From: Lentimicrobiaceae bacterium
GTDB lineage: Bacteria; Bacteroidota; Bacteroidia; Bacteroidales; WCHB1-69
Reading direction: 5' to 3'
Length of the DNA: 12,995 nucleotides
Assembly (NCBI GenBank): GCA_009787675.1
Contig: WQSU01000031.1
Coordinates: forward strand, 1 to 12,995
In this document: piece by piece, positions 1 to 6,391 of the stretch
Position numbering within the stretch: the first letter of the stretch is position 1
Layout: the number at the start of each line of letters is the position of its first letter
Position numbers and translations under genes: made by a program
The notes under the pieces: generated by a model
Database searches by the model: none
Seen by the model: the letters and a program-made list of their open reading frames with translations, nothing else
Told to the model about the DNA's origin: nothing

Positions 1-62
1 AAATGATTAATCTCTTCAAAAAGGGCGCAAAAATAGAATAAAAAAGATACGATATAAAATAC

Positions 63-94
63 GGGCGAAGCCGCAACCCCGCCCAAGTTTTTTT
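63..94. terminator. Candidate bidirectional terminator hairpin
   Basis: GGGCG (63-67) can pair with CGCCC (80-84) around a 12-base loop. On the plus strand the hairpin is followed by AAG and seven T (88-94); on the minus strand it is followed by GTATTTT. It lies just beyond the stop codon of the cysteine-peptidase gene, so it could end the minus-strand operon, and it could also end a plus-strand transcript from outside the window. The stem is only 5 bp with a large loop, so the call is moderate. Confidence 0.45.
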
Positions 95-129
95 ATTTGA
101 GTTTCTTTCAAACGGTGATCGGTTTCAAA

Positions 130-1911
130 TTACTGTTGAATCATCATCTTTTGTGTTAACATGGTACCATCCTTTAAAATCATAACCACAAAATAGTGCC
201 CGGCAGGGGAGTTAGGCAATTGCAGGGTGGCTGAGGAGAGTTGTTGCGTTTCGAAAACGGTAACGCCTATCATATTGGTAATTTTGAGGTTGCCGATGTT
301 GAATAAGGGGAAGTTGGTTTCTAACTGGAAAGTGCCTGGGTTAGGGTTGGGGATAATGCTAAAATGGGGAGGTGTGGTGGCAGATAGATCTGGCGTGTTA
401 TCAGGATGGGGAGGGGAGAATTGAGGTGGGGTTTCGGGGGCATCAGGGGGTTCAGGTAATGATTTTTCATAAACATAATTAACATGAAAATTATGTTCCT
501 TATGCAACTTAGTACCATTGCAATAGTATACGAAATATTCAAGCTTGAAGTCTTTTCTACCTGTTGGTGCACTAACTCCATCATATACACCGTGTAGACA
601 ATCCCATAAATAAAAGTCACCATCACTTTCTATTGTCTTAAAATTATAAAATATGATCTCCCCCCCACTATTATAAATATTGTAATTAAATTGTACAGCG
701 TAAAGTAGATTAGAGATATATAAATTAGAGATATATAGATCATCAGAAGGTTTTGTGAGAGCAGTGGGCAAAGTATAGTCATGGCAAATACCTCCACAAC
801 GTCTTTTATCTTTGGAAAGGTCTTTCATTTGCGTACGAAAAGTAGAACCTTCTTCAGCTTTAAAACCTGGAAGTAAAACAATTGAACCCGTTGGTTCCGT
901 AATAAAACTTACTTCTTTTCCTGATGCCACTGTTGTAGCACAGCATGCGGTTATTTTGTTAAAAGCCTTCATTTCCCAAAGAAGCTGAGCTGTATTTGTT
1001 ATAATTCTTTCATCCGTTACATTTCCAATGTACTTACAAGGCGGACAGGTTCCTCCGCAATCCATTTCCAGTTCGCCCGGGTCTAACGTGCAGTTGTTAC
1101 AAAGAGTGCATTCCGGACAATCCGCACCACCGCAATCAACACCTGTTTCATCTGCATCTGGTATGCCGTTATAGCAATGATTAAGAGGAGGAGTACTGCA
1201 TTTCGGACACTCCCCACCGCAATCAATACCTTCTTCATCAAGGTCCGGATCATATTGGTTGTTATAGCAATGACAAGGATGTTCTCGTGTTGCCGGACAA
1301 CAAAGAAGAGTGCCTGCCCACTTGCGGTTTCCATTTGATACGAACTTATTATAGGATAAAGGGAGCTTTTTCCCCCCATCCGGATCCATATACCAAATTA
1401 TATCCCCATCTATTCCGTAAATAACCACAACGTGTGCTTTATCCGTCCCTGTCCATTCCCATTGAGCAAGTAGGAGTTGATTATGGGTGATAAAATAGGT
1501 AATATCTTTAATAGAAAATGCACCATTGGCTGTTGGACCAGAAAGTGTGCCATTGCTAAAATGCTTTATAATATTTTTAATACTGACCGGTTCATTGTAA
1601 AACCCCAAGGGCACTTTCTCATCGCAAGGGTGTGATCCAATTGGTGGGTCAACACTACAACATCCTAAAATGTTAGAAGCGCTACCGCCATACATACCGA
1701 AGTTTATCCGAATGTAGTTCATTATATCGCATTGATCTATATTTATATTATGATATTTGAGCACACATTCTGCACAGGCAGGAGCACACCAGTTGAGTCG
1801 GATCGAAAAAAAGTTCGAATAAACGCTAATTTCAGGTACTGCTAACTCTATCTTCTGAGCATGTAAAGTACCGGTAATTCCCAAAAAGAGTAATAATATA
1901 TATTTTTTCAT
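130..1911 (-). CDS. Secreted papain-fold cysteine peptidase with DCGG repeats and T9SS sorting domain
   Basis: The 593-residue product starts with a signal peptide (residues 1-18, ending LHAQ). Residues about 35-200 look like a papain-like/C39-like cysteine peptidase: N-W-C at Cys42 is the likely nucleophile, KAHVVVIYG gives His160, and WYMDPDGG gives Asp176 as the third residue. Three Cys-rich units of the form D-x-E-x-G-x-DCGG-x-C-x-x-C follow (about 213-238, 246-268, 271-292). A segment around 297-370 with LLPGF.AEEGS.F resembles the stacked-strand filler domain common in T9SS cargo. A proline-rich linker (about 490-515) leads to a T9SS type A domain (517-593, starting FSIIPNPNPG). It should be exported by Sec and then moved to the surface or medium by T9SS. 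It is the last gene of a minus-strand operon, 4 bp after its neighbour. The substrate is unknown. The peptidase call rests on motif order, not on an alignment. Confidence 0.8.
   Translation of the reverse strand: MKKYILLLFLGITGTLHAQKIELAVPEISVYSNFFSIRLNWCAPACAECVLKYHNINIDQCDIMNYIRINFGMYGGSASNILGCCSVDPPIGSHPCDEKVPLGFYNEPVSIKNIIKHFSNGTLSGPTANGAFSIKDITYFITHNQLLLAQWEWTGTDKAHVVVIYGIDGDIIWYMDPDGGKKLPLSYNKFVSNGNRKWAGTLLCCPATREHPCHCYNNQYDPDLDEEGIDCGGECPKCSTPPLNHCYNGIPDADETGVDCGGADCPECTLCNNCTLDPGELEMDCGGTCPPCKYIGNVTDERIITNTAQLLWEMKAFNKITACCATTVASGKEVSFITEPTGSIVLLPGFKAEEGSTFRTQMKDLSKDKRRCGGICHDYTLPTALTKPSDDLYISNLYISNLLYAVQFNYNIYNSGGEIIFYNFKTIESDGDFYLWDCLHGVYDGVSAPTGRKDFKLEYFVYYCNGTKLHKEHNFHVNYVYEKSLPEPPDAPETPPQFSPPHPDNTPDLSATTPPHFSIIPNPNPGTFQLETNFPLFNIGNLKITNMIGVTVFETQQLSSATLQLPNSPAGHYFVVMILKDGTMLTQKMMIQQ
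709..738. repeat. 15-bp in-frame tandem duplication
   Basis: Two adjacent units, ATTAGAGATATATAA and ATTAGAGATATATAG, differ only at the last base. On the coding (minus) strand they give a doubled LYISN within the linker region of the cysteine-peptidase protein. The length change is a multiple of three, so the frame is kept. Confidence 0.8.
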
Positions 1912-1915
1912 ACTG

Positions 1916-3115
1916 TTACTTTTTTAAAAGGTTAAGAACTTCTTGGAAACTATACTCATTCTTTAAATATTCGCCCTTTGTATAGTCATACATTTGAACA
2001 AAGGTATCTTGATTATCTTTCCGAATAATAAGATAACCAGATCCTCGTATACCTATACTTATTACTTCTAAGAATCCAGTTATAAAATCTTTATATTCAT
2101 AATTGTGGATAATTTCTGCCATTTCAGCACCGCTGGCACCTCCCCATTGGTATTGGTCATCATCTTCAAGATAAACCGTTGTAAAATAAAGAGGCTTGCC
2201 GTCACTCATCACTGGTACTTCCCAGTAACCTAAAAATGTCAAATTTTCATCTACAATTCTATACAATGAGATAGGCTTTCCCAGATGTAAATGTTCCAAC
2301 TGTGAACTGTCTTTTATGCCCCAGTCAGAAAGACTCTCGTCAGGCCTGTTTTTTAGAAACGAATAGGCTTGATTAATCAGCATTCTTGTTATTTCCGGTG
2401 TTATTTTTAGTTCACTTTTATTGGCAATTTTATCATAATATCTCCTTCGTGCTTCTTTTGCACGCAAGTGTAAATCTTTTAAAAGGTTAAGAAGTTCGCT
2501 AAAACGATATTCGTTCTTAAAATATTCACCCGTTGCATCGTCATATACTTGTACAAAAACATCTTGATTCTCTTTCCGAATAATAAGAAGATCATCCATT
2601 CCAAGAGTTGAAGAAGTTATTGTTACAGAACCTATTATAGAATCTTTATATTCATAATTATGGAAATGCTCTATTATATTTTTAGTTCCGCTAAGTATAT
2701 AGTTTCCTCCAAAATTGTTTCCTTCAGAATCTGCAAACCTCATGTTTCTAAATAAAAGAGGCGATTCATCAGACATCACAGGCACAGTCCAATCGTTTTG
2801 GAATCTTAATGAAATAGACTCACCCTCAGACAGACGATGGAACACATTAGAAATGTCTATGTCTTGTAACTTTTTATTTACAATTCTATACTTGGGAATA
2901 GGTTCTCCCAGATGCAAATTCATCAATTGCGAACGGTCTGTTATGCCATATTCGGCGTAATCTTTTTCAGACAGGTCTTGAATCTCCGTAAGCACTATTT
3001 TTTTCATTTCCGGCGTAAGTTTCAGTTCTTTTTTTTCTATTTGGGCGTTTACGGCAGAAAGCAGAAAGCAGAAGGCAGAAAGCAGAAGGGGTATAACTTT
3101 TAATTTATTTTTCAT
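1916..3115 (-). CDS. Secreted two-repeat protein of unknown family, partner of the cysteine peptidase
   Basis: I chose the start at 3115 because it gives a clean signal peptide (MKNKLKVIPLLLSAF..., cleavage after Ala24). A further in-frame ATG at 3160 would bury that signal and overlap the upstream gene. The 399-residue product is an internal duplication: residues about 31-214 and 236-399 each carry LK(L/I)TPE, a (G)I(T/K)D(R/S)SQL..LHLG(E/K)PI..YRIV block, W(T/E)VPVMSD..PL.F, a HNYEYKD motif, LIIRK(E/D)NQD.FVQ.YD, and an (E/Q)(L/V)LNLLK end. I do not recognise the family. No T9SS tail is visible, so the product is probably periplasmic or released. It sits between a fibre-like gene (4 bp upstream) and a cysteine peptidase (4 bp downstream); a role as inhibitor or chaperone of that peptidase is a guess from context only. 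The signal-peptide codons are built on a heptanucleotide tandem repeat that could switch the gene off. Confidence 0.8.
   Translation of the reverse strand: MKNKLKVIPLLLSAFCFLLSAVNAQIEKKELKLTPEMKKIVLTEIQDLSEKDYAEYGITDRSQLMNLHLGEPIPKYRIVNKKLQDIDISNVFHRLSEGESISLRFQNDWTVPVMSDESPLLFRNMRFADSEGNNFGGNYILSGTKNIIEHFHNYEYKDSIIGSVTITSSTLGMDDLLIIRKENQDVFVQVYDDATGEYFKNEYRFSELLNLLKDLHLRAKEARRRYYDKIANKSELKITPEITRMLINQAYSFLKNRPDESLSDWGIKDSSQLEHLHLGKPISLYRIVDENLTFLGYWEVPVMSDGKPLYFTTVYLEDDDQYQWGGASGAEMAEIIHNYEYKDFITGFLEVISIGIRGSGYLIIRKDNQDTFVQMYDYTKGEYLKNEYSFQEVLNLLKK
3053..3087. repeat. Heptanucleotide tandem repeat, 5 units of (A/G)GCAGAA
   Basis: Five exact-length units run without gaps: GGCAGAA, AGCAGAA, AGCAGAA, GGCAGAA, AGCAGAA. 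They encode the hydrophobic core of the signal peptide of the two-repeat protein (coding-strand units TTCTGCY). Because 7 is not a multiple of 3, gain or loss of one unit shifts the frame. With four units the frame would reach TAA directly after the repeat; with six units it would run about 29 codons to a TGA. Confidence 0.9.
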
Positions 3116-3119
3116 AGGA

Positions 3120-4676
3120 TTATTTCGTTTTAAGTTCGTTAATTTGTTTTTGTAAATCAAGAATGTATAACGTTAATTCTTCTACTTTTTGTATAAGAAT
3201 GGCATTCATTTCGCCCAAATTCACGCCGTTGGCTTCCACTGCTGCGGCAGAGGGCACGTTGGGCAAGTGTTTGTTGGCTTTTATAAACTGTTCCGTTTCC
3301 GGCAAGCTCATTAAAGGGTAGTTATCTTCAAACACAAAATCGGGCCAGCCGGATAAAGTTACTTCTACTTCTTGCGTTTTTATTTTGCCTTTAATCTCTG
3401 CGCTTGACGCTTTCAAAATATTGGCAGATAAAGCGCCGGTAATAGTTGCACTATTTGCAGATAAAGCGCCGGTAATAGTTGCACTATTGGCAGTTAAAGC
3501 GTCGGTAATTGTTGCGCTATTTGCAGATAAAGCGCCGGTAATTGTTGCGTTATTTGCAGTTAAAGCGTCGGTAATAGTTGCACTATTGGCAGTTAAAGTT
3601 CCTACAACATTTGCACTTTTCGCCTTAAATGACCCACTTACATCTAACTTTGCCTGTGGGTTCAAATGCCCAATAGCCACTTTGTCGTCATCACTGAGAA
3701 AGAGTACAGAGTTAGACAATCTTTCATCGTCTCTAATAATAATAATAGAATTTGTGTTTTTTGAGAAATTCAACCCTTTTATGCCGCTACTTGTACTGTT
3801 ATAGCTAACTTCCCACAATTCCGCAGGGGTCTCGGTATTATCTCCGAAAAAGAGCGCCCCTGAGGGATTTTCCGATGTTTTGGTAAGTAAAAGATTGCCA
3901 CCTTGTATATGTAATTTATGAAGCGGCTGTTCTGTACCAATACCCACAGAACCGGTTCTACTAATAATCATCCTTTGTGTGCCGGCAGTATTTGCTACAG
4001 TATTAAATTTTAACCCGTCAGAATCCGAAAATATATCCCAATAATAGGGCTTAGTAGATGGCGTACTGCCACCACCCTGTCCCGGATCAATTCCTTTTGT
4101 ATTGGGATGTTTAAACTGCAAACTACTCGCAGTCAGATCCGTTCTTTCTATCAGCAAGTTTCCTACCACATGCGCCATCTCTTGCGGCTCATCGGTGCCA
4201 ATGCCAAGATACCCCACATCTCCATTCGTGGGTTTTACAATGGTTAACGAGGGTTTGTTGGTAACGCCAAACATAATGCTGTTGTTTTTGCTGTTCACTA
4301 ATGGCGAACCGCTCGAAGTACCGATACCTAACGTAAGGGAGTTGCTGCCGGTAGCATTTAGGTATTGACCAAAGACATAGCTGTTGGCGGCGTTGGATTT
4401 TACATAACTACCAATGGCAATACCGTCAGATTGAGATACATTTGCATAATTACCGAGAACAATACCATTTAACCCGCTAACAGTAGAATGATCGCCAAAG
4501 ACAAACCCATAGTTGTTTGTTGCTACAGAATAGTTACCACCAACAAAAGAATTTTGTCCGGTTGCATTTGTGAATGTGCCTGTCAAGAAGTTTGTGCCGT
4601 TACATTGATAACATTGTGCATAAATCTGTGTAATTCCGATGCTAAAAAGAATTAGAATTGTGTAAAGTTTTTTCAT
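3120..4676 (-). CDS. Secreted fibre/adhesin-like protein with YadA-type head and 11-residue stalk repeats
   Basis: The start at 4676 gives a good signal peptide (MKKLYTILILFSIG...IYAQ, residues 1-21); an in-frame ATG at 4697 is the alternative. The product is 518 residues. Residues about 23-120 show repeated short motifs (FVGG.YS.A, FVFG..S, IVLGNYA, IAIGSYV, YVFGQYL) like the beta-roll of trimeric YadA-type heads. Residues 150-350 hold GIGT..P..K(L/A)H(I/V) units typical of trimeric fibre shafts. Residues about 357-423 are an 11-residue repeat (GALSANSATIT/DALTANSATIT). The end (about 437-518) is the Bacteroidota tail-fibre-like module, with SGWPDFVFE, NKHLPNVPSA, a GEMNAILIQKVEELTLY segment and a final coiled coil. 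That last part resembles the leading region of intramolecular-chaperone domains but no S74 catalytic pair is visible. It is first in the minus-strand operon and is likely surface-exposed. A headless paralogue is at 11771-12967. Confidence 0.8.
   Translation of the reverse strand: MKKLYTILILFSIGITQIYAQCYQCNGTNFLTGTFTNATGQNSFVGGNYSVATNNYGFVFGDHSTVSGLNGIVLGNYANVSQSDGIAIGSYVKSNAANSYVFGQYLNATGSNSLTLGIGTSSGSPLVNSKNNSIMFGVTNKPSLTIVKPTNGDVGYLGIGTDEPQEMAHVVGNLLIERTDLTASSLQFKHPNTKGIDPGQGGGSTPSTKPYYWDIFSDSDGLKFNTVANTAGTQRMIISRTGSVGIGTEQPLHKLHIQGGNLLLTKTSENPSGALFFGDNTETPAELWEVSYNSTSSGIKGLNFSKNTNSIIIIRDDERLSNSVLFLSDDDKVAIGHLNPQAKLDVSGSFKAKSANVVGTLTANSATITDALTANNATITGALSANSATITDALTANSATITGALSANSATITGALSANILKASSAEIKGKIKTQEVEVTLSGWPDFVFEDNYPLMSLPETEQFIKANKHLPNVPSAAAVEANGVNLGEMNAILIQKVEELTLYILDLQKQINELKTK
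3421..3618. repeat. 33-bp tandem repeat (5 copies plus one degenerate)
   Basis: Units begin at 3421, 3454, 3487, 3520 and 3553, each 33 bp, with a decayed sixth at 3586-3618. Each starts TT(G/T)GCAG(A/T)TAAAGCG and encodes the 11-residue stalk unit of the fibre protein. Units differ at a few positions, alternating between two types (GCGCC and GCGTC versions). Copy-number change would lengthen or shorten the stalk without a frameshift. No spacers separate the units. Confidence 0.9.
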
Positions 4677-4746
4677 GTTTTTTAAAATTTGGTTCATATT
4701 TAATGTGGATTTTCATACTTCTTTTAAGAATACCGCAAAAAAAAAT

Positions 4747-4782
4747 AGTTAGAGTTTCATTTTTTGATACTCTGAAAAAAAA
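4747..4782 (-). repeat. Left copy of 36-bp inverted repeat, upstream of the fibre operon
   Basis: This 36-bp stretch matches the reverse complement of 5367-5402 at 35 of 36 positions, with a perfect 25-bp core (4747-4771). Weaker similarity continues outward to about 4718. The core contains an imperfect palindrome (AGAGTTTCA at 4751-4759 and TGATACTCT at 4765-4773, 8 of 9 pairs). In the direction of the fibre gene it is followed by a run of nine T (complement of 4737-4745). It may be an operator, a leader hairpin/terminator, or a terminal repeat of a small mobile cassette. Confidence 0.85.
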
Positions 4783-4810
4783 ATGTGTTTTTTTTCAATA
4801 TCCTTTTTGC

Positions 4811-4818
4811 TATTTTTG
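4811..4818 (+). promoter_or_regulatory. Candidate -7 box for the structured RNA and HTH gene
   Basis: TATTTTTG fits the Bacteroidota -7 consensus TAnnTTTG exactly and has the same CTATTTTTGC context as the box in front of hicA. It lies about 80 bases before the structured RNA. No clear TTG -33 box is seen at the expected distance, so the call is tentative. Confidence 0.4.
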
Positions 4819-4901
4819 CAACATCTAATAACAAAAAAATATTATGACATAACAAATTGAATATTAACAGATAATAAAAAAGCATTTATTGCTATATTCT
4901 T

Positions 4902-5048
4902 GTTTCCACGATCCTAGACAAATCAAAAAGAACAAGATTTCCTCAGTAGAGGACTTTATTACTATAGAGTAAGGCGATGATGCTCATGCTTCGGCGTGGG
5001 CTTTCGTGTTAATTTGAGTAATAAAGGTTGTCTAGGCCTCGTGGAAAC
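4902..5048 (+). ncRNA. Structured RNA, candidate cis-regulatory leader
   Basis: The closing stem pairs GTTTCCACGA (4902-4911) with TCGTGGAAAC (5039-5048) and, past a 1x2 internal loop, CCTAGACAA (4913-4921) with TTGTCTAGG (5028-5036): 19 bp in all. Inside are a small hairpin (TCCTC 4940-4944 / GAGGA 4949-4953), a 10-bp stem (CTTTATTACT 4954-4963 / AGTAATAAAG 5017-5026), and an 8-bp stem GCTCATGC (4982-4989) / GCGTGGGC (4994-5001) capped by a C(UUCG)G tetraloop. Two pairs in the last stem are G-U only if the plus strand is transcribed, which sets the strand. I do not recognise the family. Its position before the HTH gene and its overlap with a terminator hairpin suggest an attenuator or riboswitch-like leader; a free-standing small RNA or a dispersed structured repeat is also possible. 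Confidence 0.75.
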
Positions 5049-5078
5049 GAATTAGCAAAGTTTAGTCCACGTTTTTTT
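5040..5078 (+). terminator. Candidate intrinsic terminator competing with the RNA closing stem
   Basis: CGTGGA (5040-5045) pairs with TCCACG (5066-5071), with extra AAC/GTT pairing inside (5046-5048 with 5060-5062), followed directly by seven T (5072-5078). The left arm is part of the 3' strand of the structured RNA's closing stem, so the two foldings exclude each other. It lies 20 bases before the HTH start codon. Confidence 0.6.
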
Positions 5079-5098
5079 ATTGCAACAAATAGCATGAA

Positions 5099-5341
5099 AT
5101 GAAAAATTACAAAGACACTTTTGAACTTATTGAAAGAACAGACAGGTTAATACGTTTAAATGCCACTGGCACAGCTTATCAATTAGCCGATACATTAGGC
5201 ATATCGAGAGTATCGGTTTTTAGATTGTTGAAATATTTAAAAACCATGGGCGCTCCCATAAAATACTGTAAATACAGAAAAACCTATTTTTACGAATATC
5301 CTGTAACACTATCCATTTCACATGAATTGTTTAATTTATAA
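5099..5341 (+). CDS. Small winged helix-turn-helix regulator (80 aa)
   Basis: The 80-residue product carries an HTH_11/DeoR-like DNA-binding fold: an N-terminal helix (about 5-20, IERTDRLIRL), then an ATGTAYQLADTLGIS segment leading into the recognition helix RVSVFRLLKYLKTMG (37-51), and a beta wing with IKYCKYRKTYFYE (54-66). There is no ligand or oligomerisation domain, so it is at the minimum size for such a regulator, and I see no sign of truncation. Similar tiny HTH proteins are frequent in Bacteroidota but their role is poorly defined as far as I know. It follows a structured leader and terminator-like hairpin, and is flanked on both sides by inverted copies of a palindrome-bearing repeat upstream of two surface-protein genes. 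It is therefore the obvious candidate to bind those repeats; this is inference. Confidence 0.8.
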   Translation: MKNYKDTFELIERTDRLIRLNATGTAYQLADTLGISRVSVFRLLKYLKTMGAPIKYCKYRKTYFYEYPVTLSISHELFNL

Positions 5342-5366
5342 TAAATCACAAAAAAACAGAATAAGT

Positions 5367-5402
5367 ATTTTTTTCACAGTATCAAAAAATGAAACTCTAA
5401 CT
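5367..5402 (+). repeat. Right copy of 36-bp inverted repeat, upstream of the T9SS-cargo gene
   Basis: Inverse of 4747-4782 (35/36). Looser similarity extends outward to about 5430. In this copy CACAGT (5375-5380) can pair with ACTGTG (5400-5405), directly followed by seven T (5406-5412). It could therefore end HTH transcription 35 bases after its stop codon, besides serving as an operator for the gene at 5480. Confidence 0.85.
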
Positions 5403-5443
5403 GTGTTTTTTTACCGTGTTCTTTATGAAGATAAAAAAAGTTT

Positions 5444-5450
5444 TACTTTG
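5444..5450 (+). promoter_or_regulatory. Candidate -7 box for the T9SS-cargo gene
   Basis: TACTTTG is a one-base-short form of TAnnTTTG, placed 29 bases before the start codon at 5480 and just outside the inverted repeat. No convincing -33 box accompanies it. Confidence 0.3.
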
Positions 5451-5479
5451 CAGTACTATTAACGAAAATTATATTCAGC

Positions 5480-6391
5480 ATGAAAAAAATTATTACTTTC
5501 CTATTCAGCGTATTGCTGATAACGAATTTTGTAACCCTTTCTGCAAATGATTACATTTACAGCGAGAATGAACAAAAAACAAACACCTTGTGTAATTTTA
5601 GATTTGCATTAGTTGACCCACATGGAATTGGATGGTATCCTGAGGTGGGTATTGGAATTACCGTTGATGGAGTAGATTATGGATTTCTTAATTTGCCATG
5701 GGGAACTACTTACGCAGAAGAAATCGTAGCATTGCCTTCAGGGGAAGTTCTATTTTCTTGGATTGGTTGGTTCACTTCATTAAATTATTTCGAGATTTAT
5801 AATTCATTAGATGAATTGATTTATACAAGTCCTGAGGATATGTATGAAGGTGTATTTTTAACCTATCAGAATGAATGTGTTGAATGTATTCCATTAACCG
5901 ATTTTGATGGTGTGTATATTCCTGAAGAAGATCAAGTGAATCTCAGTTGGAAATCTCCGGAAAGTATTAATTTAATAGGTTTTGATATTTATAGAAATGA
6001 TGAATTAAGAGAACATGTGCCTTCTACCACTATTTTTTATTCTGATAATACTGCTGGCTTGGAAAATGGAAATTATAAATATTGTGTAATACCTGTTTAT
6101 CCCTCTATATGTGATTTGGATGAAACGTGTTTTGAAATATTTATAGATGTAGGTATTGCTGATTATAAAGATAATATTTTGATTTATCCCAATCCGGCAA
6201 ATAGTATTATAAATATTGCGGGTACTGACATTGCCAACATAGAGATTCTCAATGGTATAGGGCAAATAATTTTAGCACAATATAATACTAATATGATCAA
6301 TGTATCCGAATTAACAAACGGTATATATATATTGTCTATTAAAACATTAACAGGGAGCATTATTCAAAAGAAAATTATTATTAATCACTAA
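5480..6391 (+). CDS. T9SS-exported surface protein of unknown role
   Basis: The 303-residue product has a signal peptide (1-22, ending SLSA). Residues about 37-135 form a beta-rich domain opening CNFRFALVDPHGIGW and containing LPSGEVLFSWIGW; this recalls, in a decayed form, the DSYGDGW jelly-roll modules seen in Bacteroidota surface proteins. Residues about 137-228 look like a fibronectin type III-like domain (VNLSWKSPESINLIGFDIYRND). Residues 232-303 are a T9SS type A sorting domain (ILIYPNPAN at its start, ISELTNG-like turn and QKKIIINH end). No catalytic motif is seen. Its bases are more AT-rich than the genes to the right. It is read away from the RNA/HTH island, as is the fibre gene on the other side, and both carry the same inverted repeat upstream, so joint control is plausible. 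Confidence 0.75.
   Translation: MKKIITFLFSVLLITNFVTLSANDYIYSENEQKTNTLCNFRFALVDPHGIGWYPEVGIGITVDGVDYGFLNLPWGTTYAEEIVALPSGEVLFSWIGWFTSLNYFEIYNSLDELIYTSPEDMYEGVFLTYQNECVECIPLTDFDGVYIPEEDQVNLSWKSPESINLIGFDIYRNDELREHVPSTTIFYSDNTAGLENGNYKYCVIPVYPSICDLDETCFEIFIDVGIADYKDNILIYPNPANSIINIAGTDIANIEILNGIGQIILAQYNTNMINVSELTNGIYILSIKTLTGSIIQKKIIINH

Noticed and set aside
3421..3618. 33-bp repeats as a CRISPR array
   Set aside because: Units are contiguous, without spacers, and encode an in-frame 11-residue protein repeat.
3385..3804. 139-codon plus-strand frame across the 33-bp repeats
   Set aside because: It is antisense to the fibre gene, exists because the repeat unit is a multiple of three, and has no signal or domain pattern.
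4967..5014. Short peptide reading through the tetraloop region (ending DAHASAWAFVLI)
   Set aside because: No start codon in a sensible place, and the base-pairing pattern with G-U pairs explains the sequence better as RNA.
4902..5048. Retron RNA
   Set aside because: Inverted arms and a structured RNA are present, but no reverse transcriptase gene lies in the window.
4747..5402. An ordinary insertion sequence bounded by terminal repeats
   Set aside because: No transposase is encoded inside, and I found no clear target-site duplication outside the repeats. A non-autonomous cassette is kept only as one possible reading.
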